A stretch of DNA of 64,000 nt from Chloroflexi bacterium UBA5189 (GTDB lineage: Bacteria > Chloroflexota > Limnocylindria > Limnocylindrales > CSP1-4). The position numbers and the translations under genes are program-made. Location of the stretch: NCBI GenBank assembly GCA_002413045.1, contig DHWF01000036.1, forward strand, positions 3,998 to 67,997, written 5' to 3'. Shown one piece after another: positions 1 through 7,962 of this stretch; position 1 is the first letter of the stretch; every line of letters starts with the position of its first letter. The notes under the pieces are model-generated. The model saw only the letters and a list, made by a program, of their open reading frames with translations. It did not search any database and had not been told where the DNA came from.

Positions 1-435
1 CTGCATCGGCCGCCATCCCGACCGCCGATGCCAAGCATCATGTCCCGAAGCCGAGCCCGACCGCCGCACCGTCGGCCACGACGGGCGCCCAGCTCGTTCC
101 CGACGGTGAGTCCTAAGCCGTCTGCCAGTCCCGCCCCGAGCGGCCTGCCGAGTCCCACGCCTGTGCCGACGCCCAGCGCCTCGCCCAGTGCAGTCCCATC
201 GCCAACCCCCTCTCCGACGGCCAGGCCCACGCCCACCCCAAGCCCCACCCCAACCCAAGCTCCAACCCCGGGACCCACACCTGCGCCCACTCCCATGCCG
301 ACGCCACAGCCGACACCGACACCGACGCCGCGACCGACGCCGATCCCGACCCCGACGCCCGCTCCGACGGGCAGGTCGGCTCGTGCAGTCACCCGGCAGG
401 CCCCGTTGAGCGGAAGTTCGTCGGCAACGGCGGCG
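1..435 (+). pseudogene. Pro/Thr-rich linker remnant
   Basis: From about base 100 to 378 one forward frame reads as an uninterrupted Pro-Thr/Pro-Ser repeat, the type of linker that joins a signal region to a catalytic domain in secreted enzymes (compare the intact GH16 gene at 1254). Before base 116 a different forward frame looks more coding and ends in TAA at 114-116, so the linker is either frameshifted or abuts another gene's 3' end. After about 378 the linker frame loses protein-like character and overlaps a coding-like minus-strand segment. No catalytic domain follows. I read it as a broken remnant; an intact gene running in from the left edge is less likely. Confidence 0.4.
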
Positions 436-437
436 CG

Positions 438-976
438 TCAGATCTGCCGACGCAGGCCGAGGTTGACCAGGCGGATCTCCATCGCCTGCTCGCTGACCTC
501 GAATCCGTGCGCGAGGTCGGGCACGATCGAGGCGTCCGTCGCGGCCGGATCGTTAGCAAGGATCCGCTTCGGAGGCTGTGGGTGATTTGCATGCCGCCCG
601 TGTACCACGCGGCCCCGCACTTGCCGGAGGTGTCGTAGCTCATTCGCAGGTTGAGGTAGCCCCCCGCGACGAAGTCGTGACTGGGCACGGCGCAGTTCTT
701 GGGAGCCGAGCCGTAGGGCCCGTCGTAGAGCGACCAATGCGTGGGCACGCCGCCCGTGTCGAATTGGTCGTTGACGATCGTCGTCCATCCGCCCGGGCTG
801 GCTGATGGCGTGGCGGTCGGCACGGGCGTGGCCGGTCTGATGAAACGCCAGCGTTGCTCAACCTCGGTCAGAGCGCTGAAGCCACCCAGCTGCGGGTCCG
901 GGACGCGCTCGATGAAGGGATCGATGGCCTCCCTCGATGCCAGACCAGTGTCTGAAGTGTCCTTGTTCATCCTCAT
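438..976 (-). pseudogene. Truncated GH16-like glycosidase remnant
   Basis: Read leftward, an ORF starts at 976 and passes through a short Pro/Thr/Ser linker (about residues 50-60). It then enters the N-terminal strands of a GH16 jelly roll, with segments such as NDQFDTGG and HWSLYDGPYG followed by the aromatic-rich AAWYTGGMQI. Homology stops near 590, before the catalytic ExDxxE would appear. Another minus-strand frame then takes over and runs to a TGA at 438-440; it has strongly GC-rich third positions (SEQAMEIRLVNLGLRRQI at its end), but I do not recognise it. This looks like a truncated GH16 gene joined out of frame to the tail of an unrelated gene. It cannot encode an active glucanase. 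Confidence 0.5.
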
Positions 977-980
977 TTAG

Positions 981-1220
981 GCGGCGATCAGCACCGACGT
1001 CACTCCGTCCGCGGCGATGATCGAGTACTTCCGCGAGTACGTTCATGAGGAGCAGCGGTCCGAGTCGGACGTTCTGCGACGCCTCGACTCATTCGTCGCC
1101 AGTTCGGGCTTCCTGCCTGCGCCCGCATGCGTGCATCGCGAGCCGCACGCCCTCGGGCACGGCTCCACGAAAGAGCACACCCGTCGCGAGGCGGGGCCGC
1201 AAAGCCACGGGACTCCCTGA
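981..1220 (+). other. Unrecognised coding-like fragment
   Basis: A forward frame opens directly after a TAG at 978-980. It reads as plausible helical protein (MIEYFREYVHEEQRSESDV near its start) for about 50 residues, then becomes arginine- and histidine-rich nonsense before a stop at 1220. No domain is recognisable and no ribosome site precedes it. Its position between a GH16 remnant and an intact GH16 gene suggests another gene scrap. Confidence 0.25.
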
Positions 1221-1253
1221 GTCAGCCGGGTTACCGAACGGAGCCGAAGCCCC

Positions 1254-2642
1254 ATGTTCTGGAATGGCACCCGCTGGGTCGATCCACGTTCGGAACTTTC
1301 TCCACGCGTTCGGGCGCGGCGCCTTACAGATGTGCTTGCCACAATCCCGATTCTGCTCCTGGTACCTGCACTCCTGAGCCCCTTCCTGGCGGCCGAGGCA
1401 GCCAGCCCGAGACTTCAGGTTTCCGGCATCGCCATGCCCGGTTCGCAGCTGGCTGTTACCGGTTCCGGGTTCCCCTCTCGGTACTCGCTCGTGATGCTCT
1501 GGGACGGGTCCGCGACTGGAATGCCCGCCTTTCGAACGTCCTCCGCGGGAGGCTTCGTTCAATCGATGACCGTCCCGGCCAGCGCGCAGATCGGACAGCA
1601 TCTGATCACCGTCACGTCGACAAAGAAGAGCGGGGGCGGCTCGTTGACGTCCGCCACCAACCCGACGGTGTACGCATCGCAGGTTGTCATCGTGGGTCTG
1701 GATGCGGACGCAAGCCCCACCCCGACGGCCCAGCCATCGATCTCAGCGACGTTCGAGCCGACGACGGCGCCAACCTTCGCGCCAACCGCCGGGCCAACGC
1801 TCGGGCCGACGTTCGCACCCCCTCCCCCGACCTTCCAGCCAACCGATGCTCCCACGGCGCCACCAACGGCCGCACCGACGTCAGCTCCGACGCCAAGGCC
1901 CACCGTTGCACCAACGCCGGCACCGACCCCAAACGCTACGCCGACCCCGACCTCGCCACCCGGCCCGACCCTGACGTTTGCCTCCGAGTGCAACGGGTCG
2001 AGTCTGAACGCAGCGTTCCAGCCGATGTACCAGACCGGGGACCCGGGGTTCGGGCTCGACTCCGACTTCCTGGGCAACCTGTCCCAGGTTTCAGTGGCCA
2101 ACGGCTACTGCACCATCACGGCTGAGCGCAAGGCAACGCCGAGTGGCAGGCAGTACGCCTCCGCCGCATTTGCGACGAGAAATACCTGGTCCCAGACATA
2201 CGGCACCTGGGAAGCAAGGATCCGCTACCCGAACGGCAACGGTGTCTGGCCCGCCTTCTGGGCCCTACGCGCCAACTCCTACAACCTGCCCGAGATCGAC
2301 GTTCTCGAGGCATATCCAGGATCGGTATCCGCCGGCGGGTCGGGGCCGAATGTCGTCGTGTCAACGCTCCACTACGCCTCGGGCGCGAATCAGTACTTCG
2401 CAACGGACATGGGCTTCGACATGACCGGCGCCTTCCACGTCTACACGATGGTCTGGACATCGTCGAAGCTGGTCTTTTCGATTGACGGGAAGGCCGTTGG
2501 CACGATCACCTCGAATGTGCCCACGGTCCCGATGTACCCGATCCTCAACCTGGCGATCGGAGCGACGGGGTATCGGGCGGACGGCAGCACGCCCGACGTC
2601 CTGAAGATGGATGTCGATTACGTGCGCGTCTACGCGCCCTGA
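1254..2642 (+). CDS. Secreted GH16 endo-beta-glucanase (laminarinase-like)
   Basis: 462 residues. The order is a short N-terminus with a WNGTRW motif, a signal/anchor segment (about 28-49), an IPT/TIG-like beta domain (about 52-140), a long Pro/Thr linker (about 152-235) and a GH16 catalytic domain (about 240-462). The GH16 nucleophile and acid/base motif is complete: EIDVLE, matching E-x-D-x-x-E. Family GH16 enzymes hydrolyse beta-1,3- or beta-1,3/1,4-glucans outside the cell; the exact substrate is inferred only at family level. The ATG at 1254 is preceded by a weak GGAG about 15 nt upstream. It lies beside a glycan-synthesis locus, so it may remodel a self-made polymer or digest external glucan. 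Confidence 0.85.
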   Translation: MFWNGTRWVDPRSELSPRVRARRLTDVLATIPILLLVPALLSPFLAAEAASPRLQVSGIAMPGSQLAVTGSGFPSRYSLVMLWDGSATGMPAFRTSSAGGFVQSMTVPASAQIGQHLITVTSTKKSGGGSLTSATNPTVYASQVVIVGLDADASPTPTAQPSISATFEPTTAPTFAPTAGPTLGPTFAPPPPTFQPTDAPTAPPTAAPTSAPTPRPTVAPTPAPTPNATPTPTSPPGPTLTFASECNGSSLNAAFQPMYQTGDPGFGLDSDFLGNLSQVSVANGYCTITAERKATPSGRQYASAAFATRNTWSQTYGTWEARIRYPNGNGVWPAFWALRANSYNLPEIDVLEAYPGSVSAGGSGPNVVVSTLHYASGANQYFATDMGFDMTGAFHVYTMVWTSSKLVFSIDGKAVGTITSNVPTVPMYPILNLAIGATGYRADGSTPDVLKMDVDYVRVYAP

Positions 2643-2957
2643 TGGGGAACCACCCTCGATCGAGGTAGGCTCCTGAGGCCGCTCCCTTTGCGCCGATCTG
2701 GCTGGCCACGGTCGGCTCCGACGACCTGGGCGGGCTGCTCCGGGCCGCATCACTTGACGGGCGGCTACCATTCTGGCGCTCGTGCTCGCTGGCCGGCGCA
2801 TGCGGCTTGCCGACGACCTGCGCTTCCAGGGGCACCCAGCGGGTGGCGAGTTAGCTAGGTGGGTGCTGGAATTGGAATCGACGCCGAACACACCAGGGAC
2901 AGCCTGCAGACCGGACCGGCGACGCTTGTGACTCCGGATTGAGGGCGGAGCTGCGCA
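2643..2957. other. Intergenic region without recognisable gene
   Basis: About 315 nt between the GH16 gene and the next glycosyltransferase. A perfect 12-bp palindrome (CCTCGATCGAGG, 2653-2664) lies just after the GH16 stop but has no loop or T-run, so I do not call it a terminator. No ORF here shows protein character. Confidence 0.5.
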
Positions 2958-4100
2958 ATGGTTGACGGCCGCGCCGAGCATGCTTCCGGCGGCCCCGGCG
3001 ACGACCGGGCAGTGACGCTCGACGGCAGCGAGGAGCGCGAGGTTCCCCTTGATGGGATGCCGACGCTCAGCGTCTGCGTCCCGACATTCGAGCGACCACA
3101 ACTCGTGCAGCAGGCCATCGCATCGATCGTCGAATCGGCGTCAGTCGCTCCGTCCCTGGTGGAGATCATCGTTTCGGACAATTCTCCAGCAGTCTCCGAG
3201 CTTGCCTGCCGGGAAGCGCTCCGAGCCTGGCAGGGGCGGTCGACGTACATCGGGAACCCCCGCAACATCGGAATTGCGGCCAACCTGAACCGGTGCATCG
3301 AGCGAGCGACCGGTCGATACATCGTCTTCGCCCACGACGATGACCGGCTCCTTCCGGGCGCGGTGTCCGGCATCCTGAACGCCATTCCCGATGCGACGGC
3401 AAACGACAAGGTGCTCTTCTTCGGCGTGCATCTTGCGGATGCGGAGGGTCACGTCCTTCGACGCCAGGAGTTCTGCCGCGACGAGCGGGTGACCCCGATC
3501 GACGCGCTCGATCGCCTGCTCTCGGACAACAGCATCGCCTGGTTTCCGGGTCTCGTCGTGGCACGTGACGGATATGCCGCCGTCGGCCCATTCGACGCCG
3601 GCGTCGGCAACGCAACGGACCTCGAGATGTGGGTTCGGCTCTTCGCGGCCTTCGGCGTCCGATGCATTCCATCGACCATCAGCGCGTACACCGTCCACAC
3701 AGGCTCGGCGACGCAGTCAATGGCCTTCGACGAGGATGCCCTGGCCGGCTTCGTCGAGATTTTCGATCGCGCGCGGGCGACCGGGGCCCTGACCGACGAC
3801 ATCATTGATCGCTGTCAGGCGCAGTTCCTGCAGCAGGTCATTCTCGGCGCAACGTTCATGGATATGCGTGCTGAGCGCATGGCCGACGCGCGCGAGGTGC
3901 TGGCCCTGTTCAAGGTGCCATCGGTGAATGCCCTCCGTCCGCCGCTGGAGTGGCTGTTGGCACGGTGGATCACCGCGTTGCTGGTCCGATCCCCGACGAG
4001 GCTCGTACGCCCGCTCGTGTCGTGGGTCGATCGACACGAACTCGTTTCCCGGCTCAGGGCTCTGGGTGGTCGCGGTCACGGCCAGCTGCCCCTGTGCTAA
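2958..4100 (+). CDS. Glycosyltransferase family 2
   Basis: 380 residues. After a non-conserved leader of about 33 residues the GT-A fold begins (MPTLSVCVPTFERPQ), followed by an NIG motif and the metal-binding DxD equivalent within FAHDDDRLL. It should transfer a sugar from a nucleotide donor to a growing glycan or lipid carrier at the cytoplasmic membrane face; donor and acceptor cannot be told. The ATG at 2958 has a GGAG about 7 nt upstream; the internal ATG before PTLSV is an alternative start. The C-terminal third is helical and lacks clear membrane segments. It converges with a DUF1616 gene, with one base between the stops. Confidence 0.85.
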   Translation: MVDGRAEHASGGPGDDRAVTLDGSEEREVPLDGMPTLSVCVPTFERPQLVQQAIASIVESASVAPSLVEIIVSDNSPAVSELACREALRAWQGRSTYIGNPRNIGIAANLNRCIERATGRYIVFAHDDDRLLPGAVSGILNAIPDATANDKVLFFGVHLADAEGHVLRRQEFCRDERVTPIDALDRLLSDNSIAWFPGLVVARDGYAAVGPFDAGVGNATDLEMWVRLFAAFGVRCIPSTISAYTVHTGSATQSMAFDEDALAGFVEIFDRARATGALTDDIIDRCQAQFLQQVILGATFMDMRAERMADAREVLALFKVPSVNALRPPLEWLLARWITALLVRSPTRLVRPLVSWVDRHELVSRLRALGGRGHGQLPLC

Positions 4101-4101
4101 G

Positions 4102-5019
4102 TCAGGGAGCAAACGCGTCGATCACGAGCCTCAGGGAACGATAGGGTTCGCTGTCGGAGCCCTTGAACAGCAGGATCCGGATCTCCTGGCTGTTGCCGGG
4201 CGCGGGTATCGTGAATGCGATCGGGTTCGTCGACGTGGCGCCGGATTCGACAGTGAACGGGCCGGCGGTAGCGAGCCGAGCCGAGGCGGACTCGACCACC
4301 ACGGTGTAACTCTCGACCGATGCCTCCTCGTTCGAGATTCCCACCAGGACCGTCGTGGGGACGCCGGCAGCGACGCGAGCCGGCAGCCCCCCGGCCGTGC
4401 CTCCGGGGCCAAGGATGAAGAACTCGGTCACCAGCGGTCGCGCCGCTCCAAGGGTCCCCGTCAGGAATGCCACCAGCACCACCATGATCAGGCCGAACGG
4501 GACGACGGCCCAGCGGCGGTCGAAAACCCTCGGTGGGACCCGGACGGACGACGTGCCCGCCGGTGCGTCATGCCATGCCGCCAGGCGTCGGCGACGCAAG
4601 AACGCGGCCGCTGTCGCCAACAGCGTGACGGCAGTCACGGCTTCGGTGACCACCTCCGCCGTCAGCCCTCTTGCGGTCAGATTGAGGATGGGGGCCTGGA
4701 CGACCAGCACGCCGATCGAGAGGCTGAATGCAAGGGCGGCTCGTTCCACGCCGTCGAGCTTTCCTGGCGGGAAGAGCGCCATGCCAATCGCGTAGCCGGG
4801 GAGGATGAGCGCCGCGGCGATGCCGACCAACAGCCGGACGGGGACCGGCAGCTGCAGGATGGCCATCGCAAGCGCGAGCAGGGAGCCGGCCGCAACGATG
4901 ACAAGGTCCACGTTGCTTGACGACGACGACGCCGGCGGCAGGCCCGGCTTGAAGGCGTGCTCGATCCGGGTTCGGCGCTTTGGGGCCTTCTTGATCCGGG
5001 AACGCCGGTGCACAGTCAT
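4102..5019 (-). CDS. DUF1616 family membrane protein
   Basis: 305 residues. A basic N-terminus rich in Arg/Lys is followed by four hydrophobic segments (about 38-60, 65-85, 95-115 and 165-185), then an extracytoplasmic beta-rich domain that ends the protein. The pattern matches DUF1616, a membrane family often found with S-layer, archaellum or glycan genes; its function is unknown. I chose the ATG at 5019 (MTVHRRSRIKK) because the upstream in-frame sequence is low-complexity Arg/Ala. It is divergent from the GT2/DUF2304 operon across a 570-nt gap. Possible roles include surface-glycan export or anchoring, by context only. Confidence 0.65.
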   Translation of the reverse strand: MTVHRRSRIKKAPKRRTRIEHAFKPGLPPASSSSSNVDLVIVAAGSLLALAMAILQLPVPVRLLVGIAAALILPGYAIGMALFPPGKLDGVERAALAFSLSIGVLVVQAPILNLTARGLTAEVVTEAVTAVTLLATAAAFLRRRRLAAWHDAPAGTSSVRVPPRVFDRRWAVVPFGLIMVVLVAFLTGTLGAARPLVTEFFILGPGGTAGGLPARVAAGVPTTVLVGISNEEASVESYTVVVESASARLATAGPFTVESGATSTNPIAFTIPAPGNSQEIRILLFKGSDSEPYRSLRLVIDAFAP

Positions 5020-5588
5020 CTCGCCGGCCGCCTGTCGGTGTGGCGCGTCGTTGCAGCGTGCGCACATACGGGCAAGCGGCGAGGCCGTGCGGCGCGATCG
5101 GGGACCGGCCGCGACAGGCCGACACGCAGATCGCACCAGGATTGATCCGTGGACCCCCGAGGCGCGTACCGAGAGAGGTCGTGTCGGAGGTCCGGTGGGT
5201 TTGGGCCGCCCGCGGAGGCATGGGGTCCTTCATGAAGCAAGGCAGCGAGATGATAGCCACGGGCAGGCACGAGCCGGTTGCGACCACCCGCATGGTGGTC
5301 ATCAACGCCACCCGGCCGGCCGGACCTTGCAGCCTCGTTGTTGATGCCGCGCGGTGCATTTCCGCAACGTCGCTTGGTACTTCCGTTGTATAGGTCCGAT
5401 GGGCTATGTAAGATGCTCGCCCTACCGGTGGAGGACGGTCGCGCGTTCCGGCAGGTTAGGCGGGGGAGAGAGGGCCCAATGGACCGCGCTTGGGCTGGTT
5501 CGCGCGAACCCCGATTCGTCGACGATGACGGCATCTGCGCCGCCGCGGACGCCGCGCCGCCCGATCCCTTGACCCTAGGAGCTTGACG
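5020..5588. other. Divergent intergenic region
   Basis: A 569-nt gap between divergent genes. It contains the promoter described at 5386-5414. It also holds a 57-codon forward ORF (5413-5586) whose stop lies 2 nt before the GT2 start; its composition is not convincing as protein, although its position would suit a coupled leader. The rest shows no recognisable gene. Confidence 0.4.
5386..5414 (+). promoter_or_regulatory. Putative sigma70-type promoter
   Basis: TTGTAT (5386-5391) and TAAGAT (5409-5414) are separated by exactly 17 nt, with a TG two bases before the -10. The stretch is locally AT-rich in otherwise GC-rich DNA. It would give a roughly 170-nt leader for the operon GT2, DUF2304, GT4, membrane protein. 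Confidence 0.5.
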
Positions 5589-6338
5589 ATGGCCGCCCCC
5601 GCTGCCCACGCCCGGACGCAACGCGCACTGGTGCCCCTCTTCGCCCCAGCGCGGGCCGTGGCGCTCGATGTCATCGTCGTGGCCATTCCCGCCCTGAACG
5701 AAGCGCAGTTCATCTCCGGCGTGGTTGGCGACGTGTTGCGCGAGGGATACGAGTGTGTCGTCGTCGACGATGGCTCGACGGACCATACGGGCGCGATTGC
5801 ACGCCGCGCCGGCGCCGCGGTCGTGCGTCACCCGATCACGCTCGGCCAAGGTGCCGCGTTGCAGACCGGCATCGATTGGGCCCTGCGTCGGGGAGCCGAC
5901 GCGATCGTGACCTTTGATGCCGATGGCCAGCACCGAGCCTCGGAGATTCGCTCGCTCCTGGACAGCCTGTCGAACAATGGGGCGGATTACGCGTTGGGCA
6001 GTCGATTCCTCGGGGAGACGATCAACCTGCCGCGACTCCGCGCGGTTCTCCTTCGGGCCGCCATCTGGTTCACACGGTTCGCGACGGGAATGCACGTCAC
6101 CGACACGCACAATGGTCTGCGGGCAATGACGCGCCGGGGGGCGACCGCCCTGCAATTGCAGCAGCCGGGCATGGCCCATGCGTCGGAGATCCTTCATCAG
6201 ATCGCGGACAGCCGACTGCCCTGGATCGAGGTTCCTGTCACCATCGAATACACGGAGGCATCGCTCGAGAAGGGGCAGGGCAACGGGGACTTCTTCTCCA
6301 TTCTCGTTGACCTGCTGATGGGCCGTCTCGCCGGATGA
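5589..6338 (+). CDS. Glycosyltransferase family 2 (polyprenyl-phosphate sugar transferase type)
   Basis: 249 residues. It shows the DPM1-like GT2 pattern: IPALNE near residue 33, VVVDDGSTD, HPITLGQGAALQTG, then FDADGQH with the catalytic DxD. Such enzymes usually move a hexose from a nucleotide donor to polyprenyl phosphate, or act as small cytoplasmic GT2s in polysaccharide assembly. There is no C-terminal membrane domain; the following DUF2304 gene probably supplies it, a recurrent pairing. The ATG at 5589 is favoured over the TTG two codons earlier because AGGAG sits 7 nt upstream. The stop overlaps the next start (ATGA). Confidence 0.85.
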   Translation: MAAPAAHARTQRALVPLFAPARAVALDVIVVAIPALNEAQFISGVVGDVLREGYECVVVDDGSTDHTGAIARRAGAAVVRHPITLGQGAALQTGIDWALRRGADAIVTFDADGQHRASEIRSLLDSLSNNGADYALGSRFLGETINLPRLRAVLLRAAIWFTRFATGMHVTDTHNGLRAMTRRGATALQLQQPGMAHASEILHQIADSRLPWIEVPVTIEYTEASLEKGQGNGDFFSILVDLLMGRLAG

Positions 6339-6688
6339 TCGGGCTGCTGGTGCTCACGGTGCCGATGTTGCCGATCCTTGTCTATGGCCTGTTGGAATTG
6401 AAGCGATCCCGGGTCATCGGAACCGCGATCTCGCTGCTGACGTTTGCAGCACTCGCGTTCATCTGGATCCCGGGCGTGGCGACGACGGTCGCGAACGCGC
6501 TCCAGCTGGGGAGCGCAGCCGACTTGGTAACCGATTCCTGGATCGGCCTCGTGACCCTGATCCTGCTGAACCTCCACCTGCGAATGCGGCGGCACATGCA
6601 GACCGTGACCGCGCTCACCCGGGGGATCGCGATAGGCACAGGACAAACACCAGAGAATCTGCCCGGTCCTTCCATCTCCCGATCTTGA
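6335..6688 (+). CDS. DUF2304 small membrane protein
   Basis: 117 residues with three hydrophobic segments (about 2-20, 29-48, 65-83), a Leu-Asn-Leu-rich third helix and a basic tail, matching DUF2304. The family almost always follows a DPM1-like GT2 and is thought to be its membrane partner; that role is inferred from neighbourhood. Its ATG overlaps the GT2 stop by 4 nt and its TGA overlaps the TTG of the next gene, so translation of all three is probably coupled. Confidence 0.75.
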   Translation: MIGLLVLTVPMLPILVYGLLELKRSRVIGTAISLLTFAALAFIWIPGVATTVANALQLGSAADLVTDSWIGLVTLILLNLHLRMRRHMQTVTALTRGIAIGTGQTPENLPGPSISRS

Positions 6689-7962
6689 GCGACCGCGCCG
6701 GGATGGCTCCTGTCGCGGCCTTGCTCGCCGCCGTCGTTGCTCGCGCGCGTCCGGGCCCACGTGCGGGCGATCGCCCCCGTCCGCCCGTGGTGCTCGTCCT
6801 GGCCGGGTACTACCCCCCCGCCTATCTCGCGGGAGGCCCGACGAGGAGCATCCCCCGCATCGTCGAGGAGCTGAAGGACGAATTCGCGTTCCGGATCATC
6901 ACGCGTGATCGTGATCTTGGCTGCGCGGCCCCATTGCGCGGTGTCTCGTCGAACGCGTGGGCTGATTTGGGAGGCCCTCGTTGCCTCTACCTCTCGCCGC
7001 TCCGCCTCCTGCTCGGCGGGCTCCTCGTCGCAACCAAACGCACGCGGCATGACGCGTTGTACCTGAACAGCATGTTCTCGATCCAGTTCAGCCTGGCGCC
7101 CCTGGTGCTGCGAAAGATCGGCCTCATTCCGCGACGCGCATTGATCGTTGCCCCGCGCGGCGAGCTGGACCCGAGTGCGCTCCAGATCAAGCACGCGAGA
7201 AAGCGGTTGGTGCTCTGGGCGGTCAGGGCGCTGCGGCTAACCGAGGGTGCCATCTGGCACGCGGCGAGCCCGAAGGAAGCCGAGGCAATCAGCCACCAAT
7301 TCGGCGCGCGGGTACGCGTCCGTATCGCCGCGGATATCCCGACTACTCCGGGTCCGGCGAGGCCCCGGCCGACCAAGGTCCCGGGAGCGCTGGAGCTCCT
7401 GTTCCTGAGTCGGATCTCGAGGATGAAGAACCTGGATCTGGCGGTGTCTGCGCTGAAAGCAATCCGCGGCAATGTCAACTTCAGCGTGTACGGTCCGATC
7501 GAGGACGACGAGTACTGGGCGATGTGCGAACGCCTCGCGACGACGCTTCCTTCGAACGTCGAAGTGCAGTACAGGGGTCTCGTCGACCCCAACGACGTCG
7601 ACAGGGTGTTGGCCCAGCATCACCTCTTCTTCCTCCCGAGTCGAGCCGAGAGCTTTGGGCATGCGATCGTCGAGGCCCTGATGGCCGGATGCCCGGTCCT
7701 GATCAGCGACCAGACCCCTTGGCACGAGCTCGAGCAGCGGCACGCGGGATGGGATCTGCCCCTCGCAGCCGTCGAGCGATTCACCGAGGTGATCGACCGC
7801 TGCGCCGAGATGACGGCCCACGAGATGGAGGTCTGGTCGGATGGCGCACGCCGCTTTGGACGCGAGATCGCCGACGACCCGCAGCGCGACGAGGCCTATC
7901 GCGAGCTGTTCAGGGCGACGCTCCCCCAAGGTCCGCCCGCACGCGTTCCGGCCCATGGCTAG
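6685..7962 (+). CDS. Glycosyltransferase family 4 (GT-B)
   Basis: 425 residues. The N-terminal Rossmann half has the acceptor-side glycine loop (AGYYPPAYLAGG, about residue 37). The C-terminal half has LELLFLSRISRMKNLD and, around residue 325, FLPSRAESFGHAIVEALMAG, the EX7E nucleotide-sugar binding region of GT4 enzymes. It should transfer a sugar to a lipid-linked glycan in the cytoplasm. The longest start is a TTG whose TTGA overlaps the DUF2304 stop; an ATG six codons later (6703) is the alternative. The next gene begins with GTG directly after this stop. Confidence 0.85.
   Translation: MSDRAGMAPVAALLAAVVARARPGPRAGDRPRPPVVLVLAGYYPPAYLAGGPTRSIPRIVEELKDEFAFRIITRDRDLGCAAPLRGVSSNAWADLGGPRCLYLSPLRLLLGGLLVATKRTRHDALYLNSMFSIQFSLAPLVLRKIGLIPRRALIVAPRGELDPSALQIKHARKRLVLWAVRALRLTEGAIWHAASPKEAEAISHQFGARVRVRIAADIPTTPGPARPRPTKVPGALELLFLSRISRMKNLDLAVSALKAIRGNVNFSVYGPIEDDEYWAMCERLATTLPSNVEVQYRGLVDPNDVDRVLAQHHLFFLPSRAESFGHAIVEALMAGCPVLISDQTPWHELEQRHAGWDLPLAAVERFTEVIDRCAEMTAHEMEVWSDGARRFGREIADDPQRDEAYRELFRATLPQGPPARVPAHG

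Noticed and set aside
2653..2664. CCTCGATCGAGG as terminator
   Set aside because: Perfect palindrome without loop or T-run; cannot form a normal terminator stem.
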